A stretch of 13,996 nt of DNA from DAOPMC01 sp035392025 (GTDB lineage Bacteria > Bacillota_I > Bacilli_A > RF39 > UBA660), in the NCBI GenBank assembly GCA_035392025.1, contig DAOPMC010000024.1:1-13996 (forward strand). Direction: 5' to 3'. A model generated the notes under the pieces. The model saw nothing but the letters and a program-made list of their open reading frames with translations. It was not told where the DNA came from and searched no databases. The position numbers were made by a program, and so were the translations under genes. Shown in pieces: positions 8,040 to 13,996 of this stretch (its first letter is position 1; the number at the start of each line of letters is the position of its first letter).

Positions 8040-8048
8040 ATGATAACA
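8040..8048 (-). promoter_or_regulatory. Probable extended -10 promoter for the leader/radical-SAM operon
   Basis: The minus strand reads TGTTATCAT, an extended -10 element (TG, one base, then TATCAT), about 22 bases before the leader ATG. No good -35 is seen at 16 to 18 bases, as expected for a promoter needing an activator. The LysR gene lies directly upstream and a short palindrome sits about 40-50 bases before the predicted start site. Confidence 0.4.
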
Positions 8049-8073
8049 TAAAAATCAATCATTCATTTATATC

Positions 8074-8084
8074 TATTTCAAATA
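8074..8084 (-). promoter_or_regulatory. Candidate LysR-type operator (TATTT-G-AAATA palindrome)
   Basis: An 11-base palindrome, TATTTGAAATA on the minus strand, lies between the LysR stop codon and the predicted -10 box. LysR-type regulators usually bind short dyads of T-N11-A form near -65 and -35. Position suits activation of the downstream operon, but in DNA this AT-rich short palindromes are common. Confidence 0.25.
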
Positions 8085-8093
8085 ATAACTATT

Positions 8094-8969
8094 CTATTTT
8101 TGAATAGTATTCTTTAAAATATCAATAAATTCTTTCATAACATTATTATTGTTTTTTGAATTATATATAATAGTAATATTATCATTAGGAATATTTTTAA
8201 AAATATTTAATTCTATCATAGTATCATCTTCAAGTTCGTTTTCTACAAATTTTTTATTTATATATCCTATTCCTAAATCGTTTAGAATTAATTTTTTTAA
8301 TAAATTAGAACTTGGTAATTCCATTTCAATTCTATAATTAATATTATTATCAATTAAATATTGCTCTACTTTTCTTCTTTTTTCTGAACTATCTGGCAAA
8401 ATTAATGGATATATATATTCATTTTTTAACATTTTTTCTTTTTCTTTTTGATAAAATTGTTTTGAACACACAAATACATTTTCAACATCAAGAATTTTTT
8501 CTACTAAAATATGACTTTCAAATTTATAAAATAGTGGATATCTGCAGATTAACAAATCTAATTCATCTTTTTTTAACAATTGATACAATTCAGTTGTATT
8601 ATCAAAATTAAAATTGATTTTAATATTTTCAAAACATTTTTTAAATTTTGAAATTGTTGTATCTAAATAGTTATCTGCAATAAATCTTAAACAACCAACA
8701 TTTAGTTCTTTTGTATCTATCCTTTCACTTAATATATTAATTATTTCTACTAATTTCAAATACAATTCCCTACCATCTTTAGTTAAAGATACATCTGATA
8801 TATTTCTTTCAAATAATTTTTGATTTAATATTTCTTCTAAATTTGCTATATTACGACTTAATGATGATTGTGAAATACAAGCAAAATTACTTGCCTTAGT
8901 GAAGCCCCCATACTTTGCCACATAATAAAAACTTCTATAAAGATTTAAGTTCAATTCAAAATTATTCAT
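8094..8969 (-). CDS. LysR-family transcriptional regulator
   Basis: A 291-residue LysR-type regulator, a DNA-binding protein that usually activates a neighbouring operon when it binds a small metabolite. The N-terminal winged helix-turn-helix is clear: LNLYRSFYYVAKYGGFTKAS, then ISQSSLSRNIANLEEIL, LFERN and SLTKDGRELY (about residues 7-70). The rest fits the two-lobed effector domain, for example LNVGCLRFIADNYLDTTISK near 95, DELDLLICRYP, and LILNDLGIGYINKKFV near the end. Length is normal. Start: ATG with AAGGAGG seven bases upstream. It lies upstream of the leader/radical-SAM operon on the same strand, whereas most LysR genes are divergent from their targets. The predicted target is that operon; the effector is unknown. 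Confidence 0.93.
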   Translation of the reverse strand: MNNFELNLNLYRSFYYVAKYGGFTKASNFACISQSSLSRNIANLEEILNQKLFERNISDVSLTKDGRELYLKLVEIINILSERIDTKELNVGCLRFIADNYLDTTISKFKKCFENIKINFNFDNTTELYQLLKKDELDLLICRYPLFYKFESHILVEKILDVENVFVCSKQFYQKEKEKMLKNEYIYPLILPDSSEKRRKVEQYLIDNNINYRIEMELPSSNLLKKLILNDLGIGYINKKFVENELEDDTMIELNIFKNIPNDNITIIYNSKNNNNVMKEFIDILKNTIQK

Positions 8970-9051
8970 CCTTTACCTCCTTAAATAATTTCATATTTAA
9001 TTTTTTCTTGCATTTTAATATTTTCTGTTCTATCTTATCTTTTCTTTACTT

Positions 9052-9162
9052 CTAATATCTAATAAATGTAATTTTCTTTTTTCTGTCTTTTAAATATCTT
9101 ATAATTCTATCATATTCAAGCCATTTATACTCTCTTTCATCTTGCAAATTTTCTAAAACACT
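9052..9162 (-). pseudogene. Short decayed coding remnant of unknown family
   Basis: An open stretch of 36 codons without a start codon reads as a strongly charged, protein-like sequence (VLENLQDEREYKWLEYDRII, then RYLKDRKKK) and ends at TAG. A stop precedes it, but one base of shift joins it to LETLCEEKQKNRV just upstream, so it may be the frameshifted tail of a small gene. It lies within the leader of the LysR transcript. I recognise no family. An AT-rich coincidence is possible. Confidence 0.35.
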
Positions 9163-9204
9163 CTATTTTTTTGCTTCTCCTCACATAAAGTTTCTAATAA
9201 ACAT

Positions 9205-9233
9205 ATTATAAAGTTAACAAATATTAAAGTCAA
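9205..9233 (-). promoter_or_regulatory. Sigma-A-type promoter for the LysR transcript
   Basis: On the minus strand TTGACT (9233-9228) and TATAAT (9210-9205) are separated by exactly 17 bases, close to the vegetative consensus. Transcription should start near 9198, giving an untranslated leader of about 230 bases before the LysR ATG at 8969. That leader contains the decayed 36-codon frame and no strong GC-containing hairpin that I can find. This is the best promoter in the window. Confidence 0.7.
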
Positions 9234-9305
9234 TTATACATTTTCACTTTTATAAAAATTTCGTTTAATTATATTTTTTAAAGATTATAGAACAAAAAGG
9301 TCTTT

Positions 9306-9404
9306 TTATTTTGAAAAACTTATGTTTAAAATAATCCCAATAGATGCCATACTAACTAAAAGACTTGACCCTCCATAACTTAGAAATGGTAAAGTCACAC
9401 CTCC
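9306..9404 (-). pseudogene. C-terminal fragment of an FtsW/SpoVE/RodA-type cell-wall polymerase
   Basis: The minus strand from 9404 encodes GGVTLPFLSYGGSSLLVSM followed by ASIGIILNISFSK and TAA. This is the unmistakable end of a SEDS-family glycosyltransferase (FtsW, SpoVE or RodA), including the conserved TLPF-SYGGSS loop and the last membrane helix. The remaining ~350 residues are absent: upstream in the same frame HLKKFPKESV and then TGA do not resemble the family. It sits about 70 bases downstream of the truncated serine recombinase, so it probably marks where an element inserted into, or carried away, part of such a gene. Which SEDS member cannot be told from 32 residues. Confidence 0.8.
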
Positions 9405-9416
9405 CACACTTTCTTT

Positions 9417-9460
9417 GGGGAATTTTTTTAAATGTCACAACTCCTAAGGGGAACTTTTTT
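9417..9460. repeat. Short direct repeat at the recombinase/ftsW-fragment junction
   Basis: Two copies of GGGGAA followed by a T-run (9417-9429, GGGGAATTTTTTT; 9448-9460, GGGGAACTTTTTT) lie 31 bases apart between the recombinase stop codon and the ftsW-like fragment. They could be part of an attachment site or a duplication left by recombination. They are short and T-rich, so the evidence is limited. Confidence 0.4.
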
Positions 9461-9476
9461 AGTACAAAAATAATTG

Positions 9477-9986
9477 CTATAAGAAAACAAACTCTTTAAA
9501 ATTAAAATAAATTTCTATTTCTTTATTTTCACTTATTGTAATTTTATTTACTAATCTGCCTATTACATTATTTGTTGGTTTATCCATTCCCATAAATCTA
9601 TCTGCAAACCGCTTACATTTATCATAATCTAATTTAGAAAACTCATTATTTAAATCATTTGTTTTTTTCTCTAAATCAGTTTTTCTTGTTAATAAAGATT
9701 GATTTTCTTTAGAATATTCTTCATACATTCTTTTAAAATCTTCTGGTGATAATACATTACTTATCTTATTTTTATACAAATTATCTATTATATTTCTGTT
9801 GGTAGATAAACCTTTTTCTATTGTTTCTATTTCATCATTTATAATTTTAGAATTATTATCATACGTATTATTAGCTTTTTTAATAATCGTTTCTGGATCA
9901 TAATCATTTAAAAACTTATCACATTCATTCCTTATTATTTCTAATAAGTCTTTTTCTAATAGTGGATCTATGTCTATGCCTAGCAC
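9477..9986 (-). pseudogene. C-terminal remnant of a large serine recombinase
   Basis: The 169-residue reading frame matches the C-terminal coiled-coil region of large serine recombinases, the integrases of many Bacillota integrative elements. Diagnostic are the long charged helices around IEKGLSTNRNIIDNLYKNKI, SPEDFKRMYEEYSKENQSLL and the family-typical ending IGRLVNKITISENKEIEIYF. The catalytic Ser domain, the recombinase domain and the Cys zinc ribbon, some 350 residues, are missing; a TAA lies two codons before the GTG that opens the frame. Nothing upstream within the window restores them. It is a dead fragment unless the missing part was moved elsewhere. Together with the ftsW fragment it suggests a decayed element boundary. 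Confidence 0.75.
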
Positions 9987-9994
9987 ACATTAAA

Positions 9995-10022
9995 AAAGAA
10001 AAATAATCACTTATTTTTCTTT
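9995..10022 (-). terminator. AT-only hairpin, possible terminator
   Basis: A perfect 12-bp inverted repeat (AAAGAAAAATAA / TTATTTTTCTTT) with a 4-base loop spans the stop codon of the small frame at 10011. It contains a single G-C pair and the T-rich 3' arm could serve as the U-tract on the minus strand. A weak terminator after the helD-like gene is possible. Confidence 0.4.
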
Positions 10023-10162
10023 ATTTAACTCCAAATTATTTTCTATTCCTCTTAAATGTATTTCTATTATATTATTTCCCTTTTCATTATTATTAATATT
10101 AACTACATATACTTTATTATCTATTTTATTTTTTAATATTAAATAATTATATAAATTAATTA
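10011..10162 (-). other. Open stretch of about 50 codons with protein-like composition, no start codon
   Basis: Directly after the helD stop, in a different frame, an open stretch reads NLYNYLILKNKIDNKVYVVN, then INNNEKGNNIIEIHLRGIE and ends in TAA at 10011. The alternating hydrophobic pattern looks like beta strands of a real protein. No ATG, GTG or TTG with a ribosome binding site is seen. A frame change in the A8 run at the helD end would fuse it to HelD. I recognise no family; it may be the tail of a deleted gene. Confidence 0.3.
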
Positions 10163-12354
10163 ATTTTTTTTAACTAATTTTCTAGAATTGTTTGAAGTTT
10201 TTTTTTCGGTTTGTTCATTTTCAAAAACCCGACATAATTCCTTGCCATAAAGAATATCTAATTCGTGTAAAGCTCTTGTACTTGCCACATATAAAAGGTG
10301 CATATCAGTAACGTCATCTGTTTTATATACATCACTTGAAGCATCATTTATCATTACCGCATCAAATTCTAATCCTTTTGATAAAGCACTGGTTAATACA
10401 AATATTCCACCACTATAATCCTCATTTTTGCTGTAATTTGAGTTACATTTAAGCCTTGTTTACTTAAAGAGTCATATACTTTTTTTGCTTCAACGTCTGT
10501 TTTACAAATAATTGCCATTGTTTTATAGCCTTTTTCTAACCATTCTAATAATTTAGAAATTTTGTAATTTTCATCTTTTGATGATTCTGTAAAAGTTGTT
10601 TTTCCTCCATGTCTAATAACTGGTTTGGCTTGTTCTAATTCCATGTATTGTAATATTTTATTAGCATTCTCCGTTATTTCAATAGTGGTTCTATAACTTT
10701 TGCTTAAATTTAAAATTTCACAATTCCCGTTAAATATATAAGAAACAACACTTTCCCAATCTTTTATACTCCTATAAGAGTATATTGACTGAGCTAAATC
10801 TCCATAAATTGAAAATGTACTATTGGGATATATTTCTCTTAACACATCAAAATGAAACATTCCATAATCTTGTGCTTCATCTATCACTATATGTTTATAT
10901 TGTGTATTTTTACCATTCATCAAATAATTTATATGCATTAATGCTGGTAAATCTTCAAATGATACTTTCTTTTTCTTTAATAGTAATATAGATTCCTTTT
11001 GTAATTCCAATATTTCTTTTTCTGATAAAGATGCCTGATATTGATCAATATTTGCAATAAATAATTTATAAATATTAAACGAACTTAATTTTATTTTTTT
11101 AAAATATTCGTGAATTAATTTAACACCTTTTTCTTTTACTAGTTTACTTAGTTCTACACTTTTTGCAATAGCTTCTTGTCTTTGAGGATCATCTTTTGGT
11201 AAAGACATGTATATAGCTCTATATTTTCGATTTATTTTAGAATAAATATCCTCCATATTATCTTTGAACCTATTTACAAAATATGCACAAGTCGTATCAA
11301 AATTTGGGCGTGAATTAATTCCAGAAAATAAAATATTTTTTATTGTTTCAGCACTATAAATTTCAGTTCCATCTATTGCAAATCCTGCTAAAACAATTCC
11401 ACTTGATAAATAATCTTGCATAAATCTATCTAAAACTGTTTTATATTCTAGTGAAGATTTAAATGATTGTATTTTTTTAGTGTTATTTTGACTACTCTTT
11501 TGATTAAATAAAATATTTTGATCTTCTAAAGTTAATTTTTCTTTTAAAGATTCTATTGCTAAATCCATATATGTTAGTTGATCAACTGGTTCTGTTTCCA
11601 ATTCTGGTAAAATAGAAGATATATATTTTAAAAAATATTTATTTGGCCCAATTACCAAAAATTGATTTGATTTAATTTGTTCTCCTAAATTATAAACTAG
11701 ATATGCAATTCTATGTAAGGCAACTGATGTTTTACCAGAACCAGCAACACCTTGTACCACAATGTTTTCAGAAATAGGTTTTCTTATTATTTGATTTTGT
11801 TCTTTTTGTATTGAAGCAATAATGGTTTTCATTTTATTATCTGCATTTACACTTAAATATGGTTGTAACAATTCATCATTACTTACTAAACTTGTATCTA
11901 AAACATCTACCAATTCACCATCTTGAATTATTATTTGTCTTTTTAATTTTAAATCACCGGTTATGGTCCCGGCTGGAGCTTCATAACTAACTGTTCCTAA
12001 ATCACTATCATAATACAAACTACATATGGGAGTTCGCCAATCTATAGTTACTTGTTCGTTGTTATCTCCACTTATATTAGTTTTCCCAATATATATTTTA
12101 GCAACTTCATTACTTCCGTCTGAAAGAAAATCAATTCTTCCAAAATATGGACTTTTTTCAGATAACTCTAACTTTCTTAATTTAGTTGCTTGTGTTGACA
12201 TTAAACCTTCAACAAGAAATGAATCACCTTGTAACACATTGGTGTATCTTCGAGGAATTTCTCTCATTTCTTTTTTGCAATACTCTTTTTCTGTTTCTAA
12301 TCTTCTTTTTGCATAATCTAAATATGCTTTTTCTTCTTCAAAAATATTATTCAT
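10160..12354 (-). pseudogene. helD: HelD-like helicase broken by a one-base frameshift
   Basis: A HelD-type superfamily 1 ATPase that would displace RNA polymerase from DNA. The 653-residue first part starts at ATG after AGGGGGAA and shows SPYFGR (68-73), IYIGK (87-91), DWRTP (105-109), Walker A GVAGSGKTS (202-210), DEAQD (492-496), YGDLAQSIYSYR (517-528) and SKSYRTT (551-557). After ITAK (643) the frame goes wrong. Supplying one A in the A5 run (10425-10429 on the plus strand) restores NEDYSGGIFVLTSALSKGLE, then INDASS and motif VI LLYVASTRALHEL, to TAA at 10160. The repaired protein would be about 731 residues, near the usual size. It follows the kinase gene by 28 bases. Mutation or homopolymer sequencing error are both possible. 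Confidence 0.88.
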
Positions 12355-12382
12355 TATTTCCCCCTAATCTAAATATCTAATA

Positions 12383-13417
12383 CTAATTTTCATCAATATT
12401 AGCTACTATATATTTTTCTAACTCATTTGCAATTAATTCTGCATTTTCAAATAAATGTTTACATAAATTAGTTCTAAAAAAAGCAAATTCTAATAAACTT
12501 TGTTTAGAATTGTCCGCAATATATTGCTTATACCCATAATCACTATTCAATAATTGAATTAAATATAAATATGGCATATATTTTATATCATATTTGTTTA
12601 ACTTTACGTATTTCATAAACTCTTTAACATAATTCACCAAATTTTCAATGTCAATTTTTCCATCTTTAGCATTAATATCAATGTAACTATAAGATCTTAT
12701 TACTTCCCATACAATTGGCATTTTACAAGCTGATACAAAATCAATAACCGATTTAATTTTACTATTAAAATAAATGAATTGTAATACACTATAATCTCCA
12801 TGAGTATTTTTTATAGTTAAGTTCTTCATTTCATTAAAATTCAAATTATCTCTCACATATTCTAACATAGAAATTTTGTCATCCAAATCTTTTATAATTT
12901 TATCTTTATATTTTCCTGTTACATTTTTTATTAATTCTCTATTTTTTTCAATACTTTTATTTAATTTTTCAATTTTATACCATGAAGACACATCGTTATA
13001 AGGTAATTTATAATTTAATCTTTCTAATGAATTAATCATTTTACCTAATTCTCTTGCAGATTCAATAATTTGTTCATAGTCTCCATTATTTGAGTCTATA
13101 GTATATCCATTAATAAACTTCTGAAGAATTATTATTTTCTTTTTGTATTTAAAACTATACTTTCCTGTTTGAGTTGCAATATATTCAGGTACTAATTGTT
13201 TATCCTTTTTTAAATGATTAATAACAGCAATTTCTTTTTTTATTTCATCAGCAGAGTATTTAGATTGAAATTCTTTTAATATATATGTACTATTATTCAA
13301 AGAAAAAATATTAGCACTACCTCTATCTAATTTTTTTATATCATTAACAACAATATTGTATTTTTCTTTTACTATTTTTATTAATGTTTTATTGCTAAAC
13401 ACTGTTTCTTCAATCAT
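12383..13417 (-). CDS. APH-fold phosphotransferase (aminoglycoside/choline kinase-like)
   Basis: A 344-residue protein with the aminoglycoside-phosphotransferase kinase fold, which covers antibiotic kinases, choline and homoserine kinases and spore-coat CotS proteins. Visible: an N-lobe with DRGSANIFSL and YILKEF (ATP-binding Lys48), Glu62 in KEIAVI, hinge ILQKFINGYTI (97-107), the catalytic loop THGDYSVLQFI (His206, Asp208) and the metal-binding Asp226 in VIDF. The usual Asn five after the catalytic Asp is Gln213, unusual for a metal ligand. Layout is nearest the CotS/homoserine-kinase-like group rather than known resistance enzymes. Its ATG overlaps the upstream stop as TAATG, with GAAGGAG inside the upstream gene, so both are co-translated. 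Substrate unknown. Confidence 0.82.
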   Translation of the reverse strand: MIEETVFSNKTLIKIVKEKYNIVVNDIKKLDRGSANIFSLNNSTYILKEFQSKYSADEIKKEIAVINHLKKDKQLVPEYIATQTGKYSFKYKKKIIILQKFINGYTIDSNNGDYEQIIESARELGKMINSLERLNYKLPYNDVSSWYKIEKLNKSIEKNRELIKNVTGKYKDKIIKDLDDKISMLEYVRDNLNFNEMKNLTIKNTHGDYSVLQFIYFNSKIKSVIDFVSACKMPIVWEVIRSYSYIDINAKDGKIDIENLVNYVKEFMKYVKLNKYDIKYMPYLYLIQLLNSDYGYKQYIADNSKQSLLEFAFFRTNLCKHLFENAELIANELEKYIVANIDEN

Positions 13418-13920
13418 TATTTCAGCTCCTTCATTATATTTATTATTTCAATATTATTACCTCTAACATTGTATACGGGAATGTTAATTTTACCTAACCA
13501 CTCTTTTATTAAAACTCTATCCACATTTAATAATGAATTATCTGTAAAAAGTGGAATATCAGAATGCCATGTAAGATATTTAAATAAAGTTTTAATCTTA
13601 TAATTATAATCAGTTATCAATTCAAAAGTTGCTTTTCCATATTCACATAATCCAATCAAATTTAAAATATATTTTATTTCAATATCACCAAAAGCCTCAT
13701 TTATTATTAAATCATCTTCGCCACGTACGCGCAGATACTTAGAACCATTTGTTAAAAATATATGATTATTCTTTATTTGTATAATTGATTGATCTGCTGA
13801 TAATATTTTAAAATTAAATTTACTTGCCTCTAAACATAATGTGGTTTTTCCATGATTAAAATCTCCAAGCACTAAAAATCCTATATTATTATAACATAAA
13901 ACTGCTGAATGTAAAATCAT
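13417..13920 (-). CDS. HPr-kinase-like P-loop protein
   Basis: A 167-residue protein resembling the C-terminal catalytic domain of HPr kinase/phosphorylase. It begins with HSAVLCYNNIGFLVLGDFNH and Walker A GDFNHGKTT (19-27), then LSADQSIIQI, where HPr kinases have the VADD strand, and YLRVRGEDDLI, comparable to their RG-x-G-I loop. The N-terminal regulatory domain and the C-terminal helices of true HprK are absent, and the Walker A lacks the usual SGxGKS, so HPr is unlikely to be the substrate. Short HprK-like proteins of this type are known beside peptide-modifying and kinase genes. Start ATG at 13920 has only a weak GAAGA upstream; no better start is available. It forms a coupled pair with the APH-fold kinase. 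Role unknown. Confidence 0.75.
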   Translation of the reverse strand: MILHSAVLCYNNIGFLVLGDFNHGKTTLCLEASKFNFKILSADQSIIQIKNNHIFLTNGSKYLRVRGEDDLIINEAFGDIEIKYILNLIGLCEYGKATFELITDYNYKIKTLFKYLTWHSDIPLFTDNSLLNVDRVLIKEWLGKINIPVYNVRGNNIEIINIMKELK

Positions 13921-13936
13921 ATCTTCTTCATTATTA

Positions 13937-13965
13937 ATTATACGTTAGTTTTTATTTGGAATTCC
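13937..13965 (-). promoter_or_regulatory. Possible promoter for the HprK-like/kinase/helD genes
   Basis: TATAAT occurs on the minus strand at 13942-13937, 16 bases before the ATG. At the -35 distance there is only the palindrome GGAATTCC (13958-13965), a poor -35. If used, the leader would be about 10 bases, which suits the lack of a good ribosome binding site. The remaining bases to 13996 show no recognisable gene. Confidence 0.3.
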
Positions 13966-13996
13966 GTTTTAATGTAGAAAACTGAAATAAGTGTGG

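Noticed and set aside
8089..8107. CTATTC/GAATAG inverted repeat at the LysR stop codon as a terminator
   Set aside because: Six-bp, AT-rich stem with no T-tract on the minus strand; common by chance at this base composition.
10421..10432. Programmed -1 ribosomal frameshift in the second helD-like gene
   Set aside because: The site (A AAA ATG) does not fit the X XXY YYZ pattern, no upstream ribosome-binding-like stimulator or downstream structure is evident, and HelD is not known to be made this way.
13966..13996. Right-edge sequence as an insertion-sequence end
   Set aside because: It has a vaguely IS-end look, but no inverted partner is seen and the window stops there, so it cannot be supported.
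1..13996. CRISPR arrays, tRNA or rRNA genes, known riboswitches
   Set aside because: No regularly spaced repeats and no tRNA cloverleaf or conserved rRNA segments were found. The leader before the radical-SAM gene matches no riboswitch class I recognise.

Overview
The window is very AT-rich (roughly a quarter G+C by eye), and every gene I can support lies on the minus strand. Dense overlapping genes, AGGAGG-type ribosome binding sites, two HelD-type helicases, a LysR regulator and an FtsW remnant point to a low-GC Bacillota (Firmicutes) bacterium using the standard stop codons. I cannot name genus or species. Because all genes are on the minus strand, transcription runs from high to low coordinates and I describe it in that order.

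Region A (about 13996 to 10160) is a small cluster: an HPr-kinase-like P-loop protein, an aminoglycoside-phosphotransferase-fold kinase coupled to it by a TAATG overlap, and a HelD-like RNA-polymerase-associated helicase broken by a single-base frameshift near its C-terminus.

Region B (about 10160 to 8970) is a scrapyard. It holds an unrecognised ORF fragment ending in a hairpin, the C-terminal third of a large serine recombinase, a short direct repeat, the last ~32 codons of an ftsW/spoVE/rodA-type gene, and a short decayed reading frame. This looks like the edge of an old integrated element. A very good sigma-A-type promoter then starts a transcript with a long leader that runs into a LysR-family regulator.

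Region C (8969 to 1671) is the centre of interest. After the LysR gene comes a 187-bp regulatory gap containing an extended -10 promoter, a 25-codon leader ORF with its own strong ribosome binding site, and a textbook intrinsic terminator whose 5' arm is the end of that ORF: a likely translation-controlled attenuator. It precedes a tightly packed operon: a radical-SAM enzyme (CX2CX2C cysteine motif), a short divergent phosphoketolase-like ThDP enzyme lacking a conserved active-site His, two PHP-type metallophosphoesterases, a GrpB/UPF0157 nucleotidyltransferase-fold protein and a HAD-like protein with an altered first motif. Together they suggest an uncharacterised phospho-sugar or nucleotide pathway, although no substrate can be read from the sequence.

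Region D (1622 to 1) is a second, divergent HelD-like gene. It carries an in-frame TGA at a position where its paralogue has Gly, and its homology stops abruptly near base 47, at the left edge. The two damaged helD paralogues thus flank regions B and C in the same orientation.
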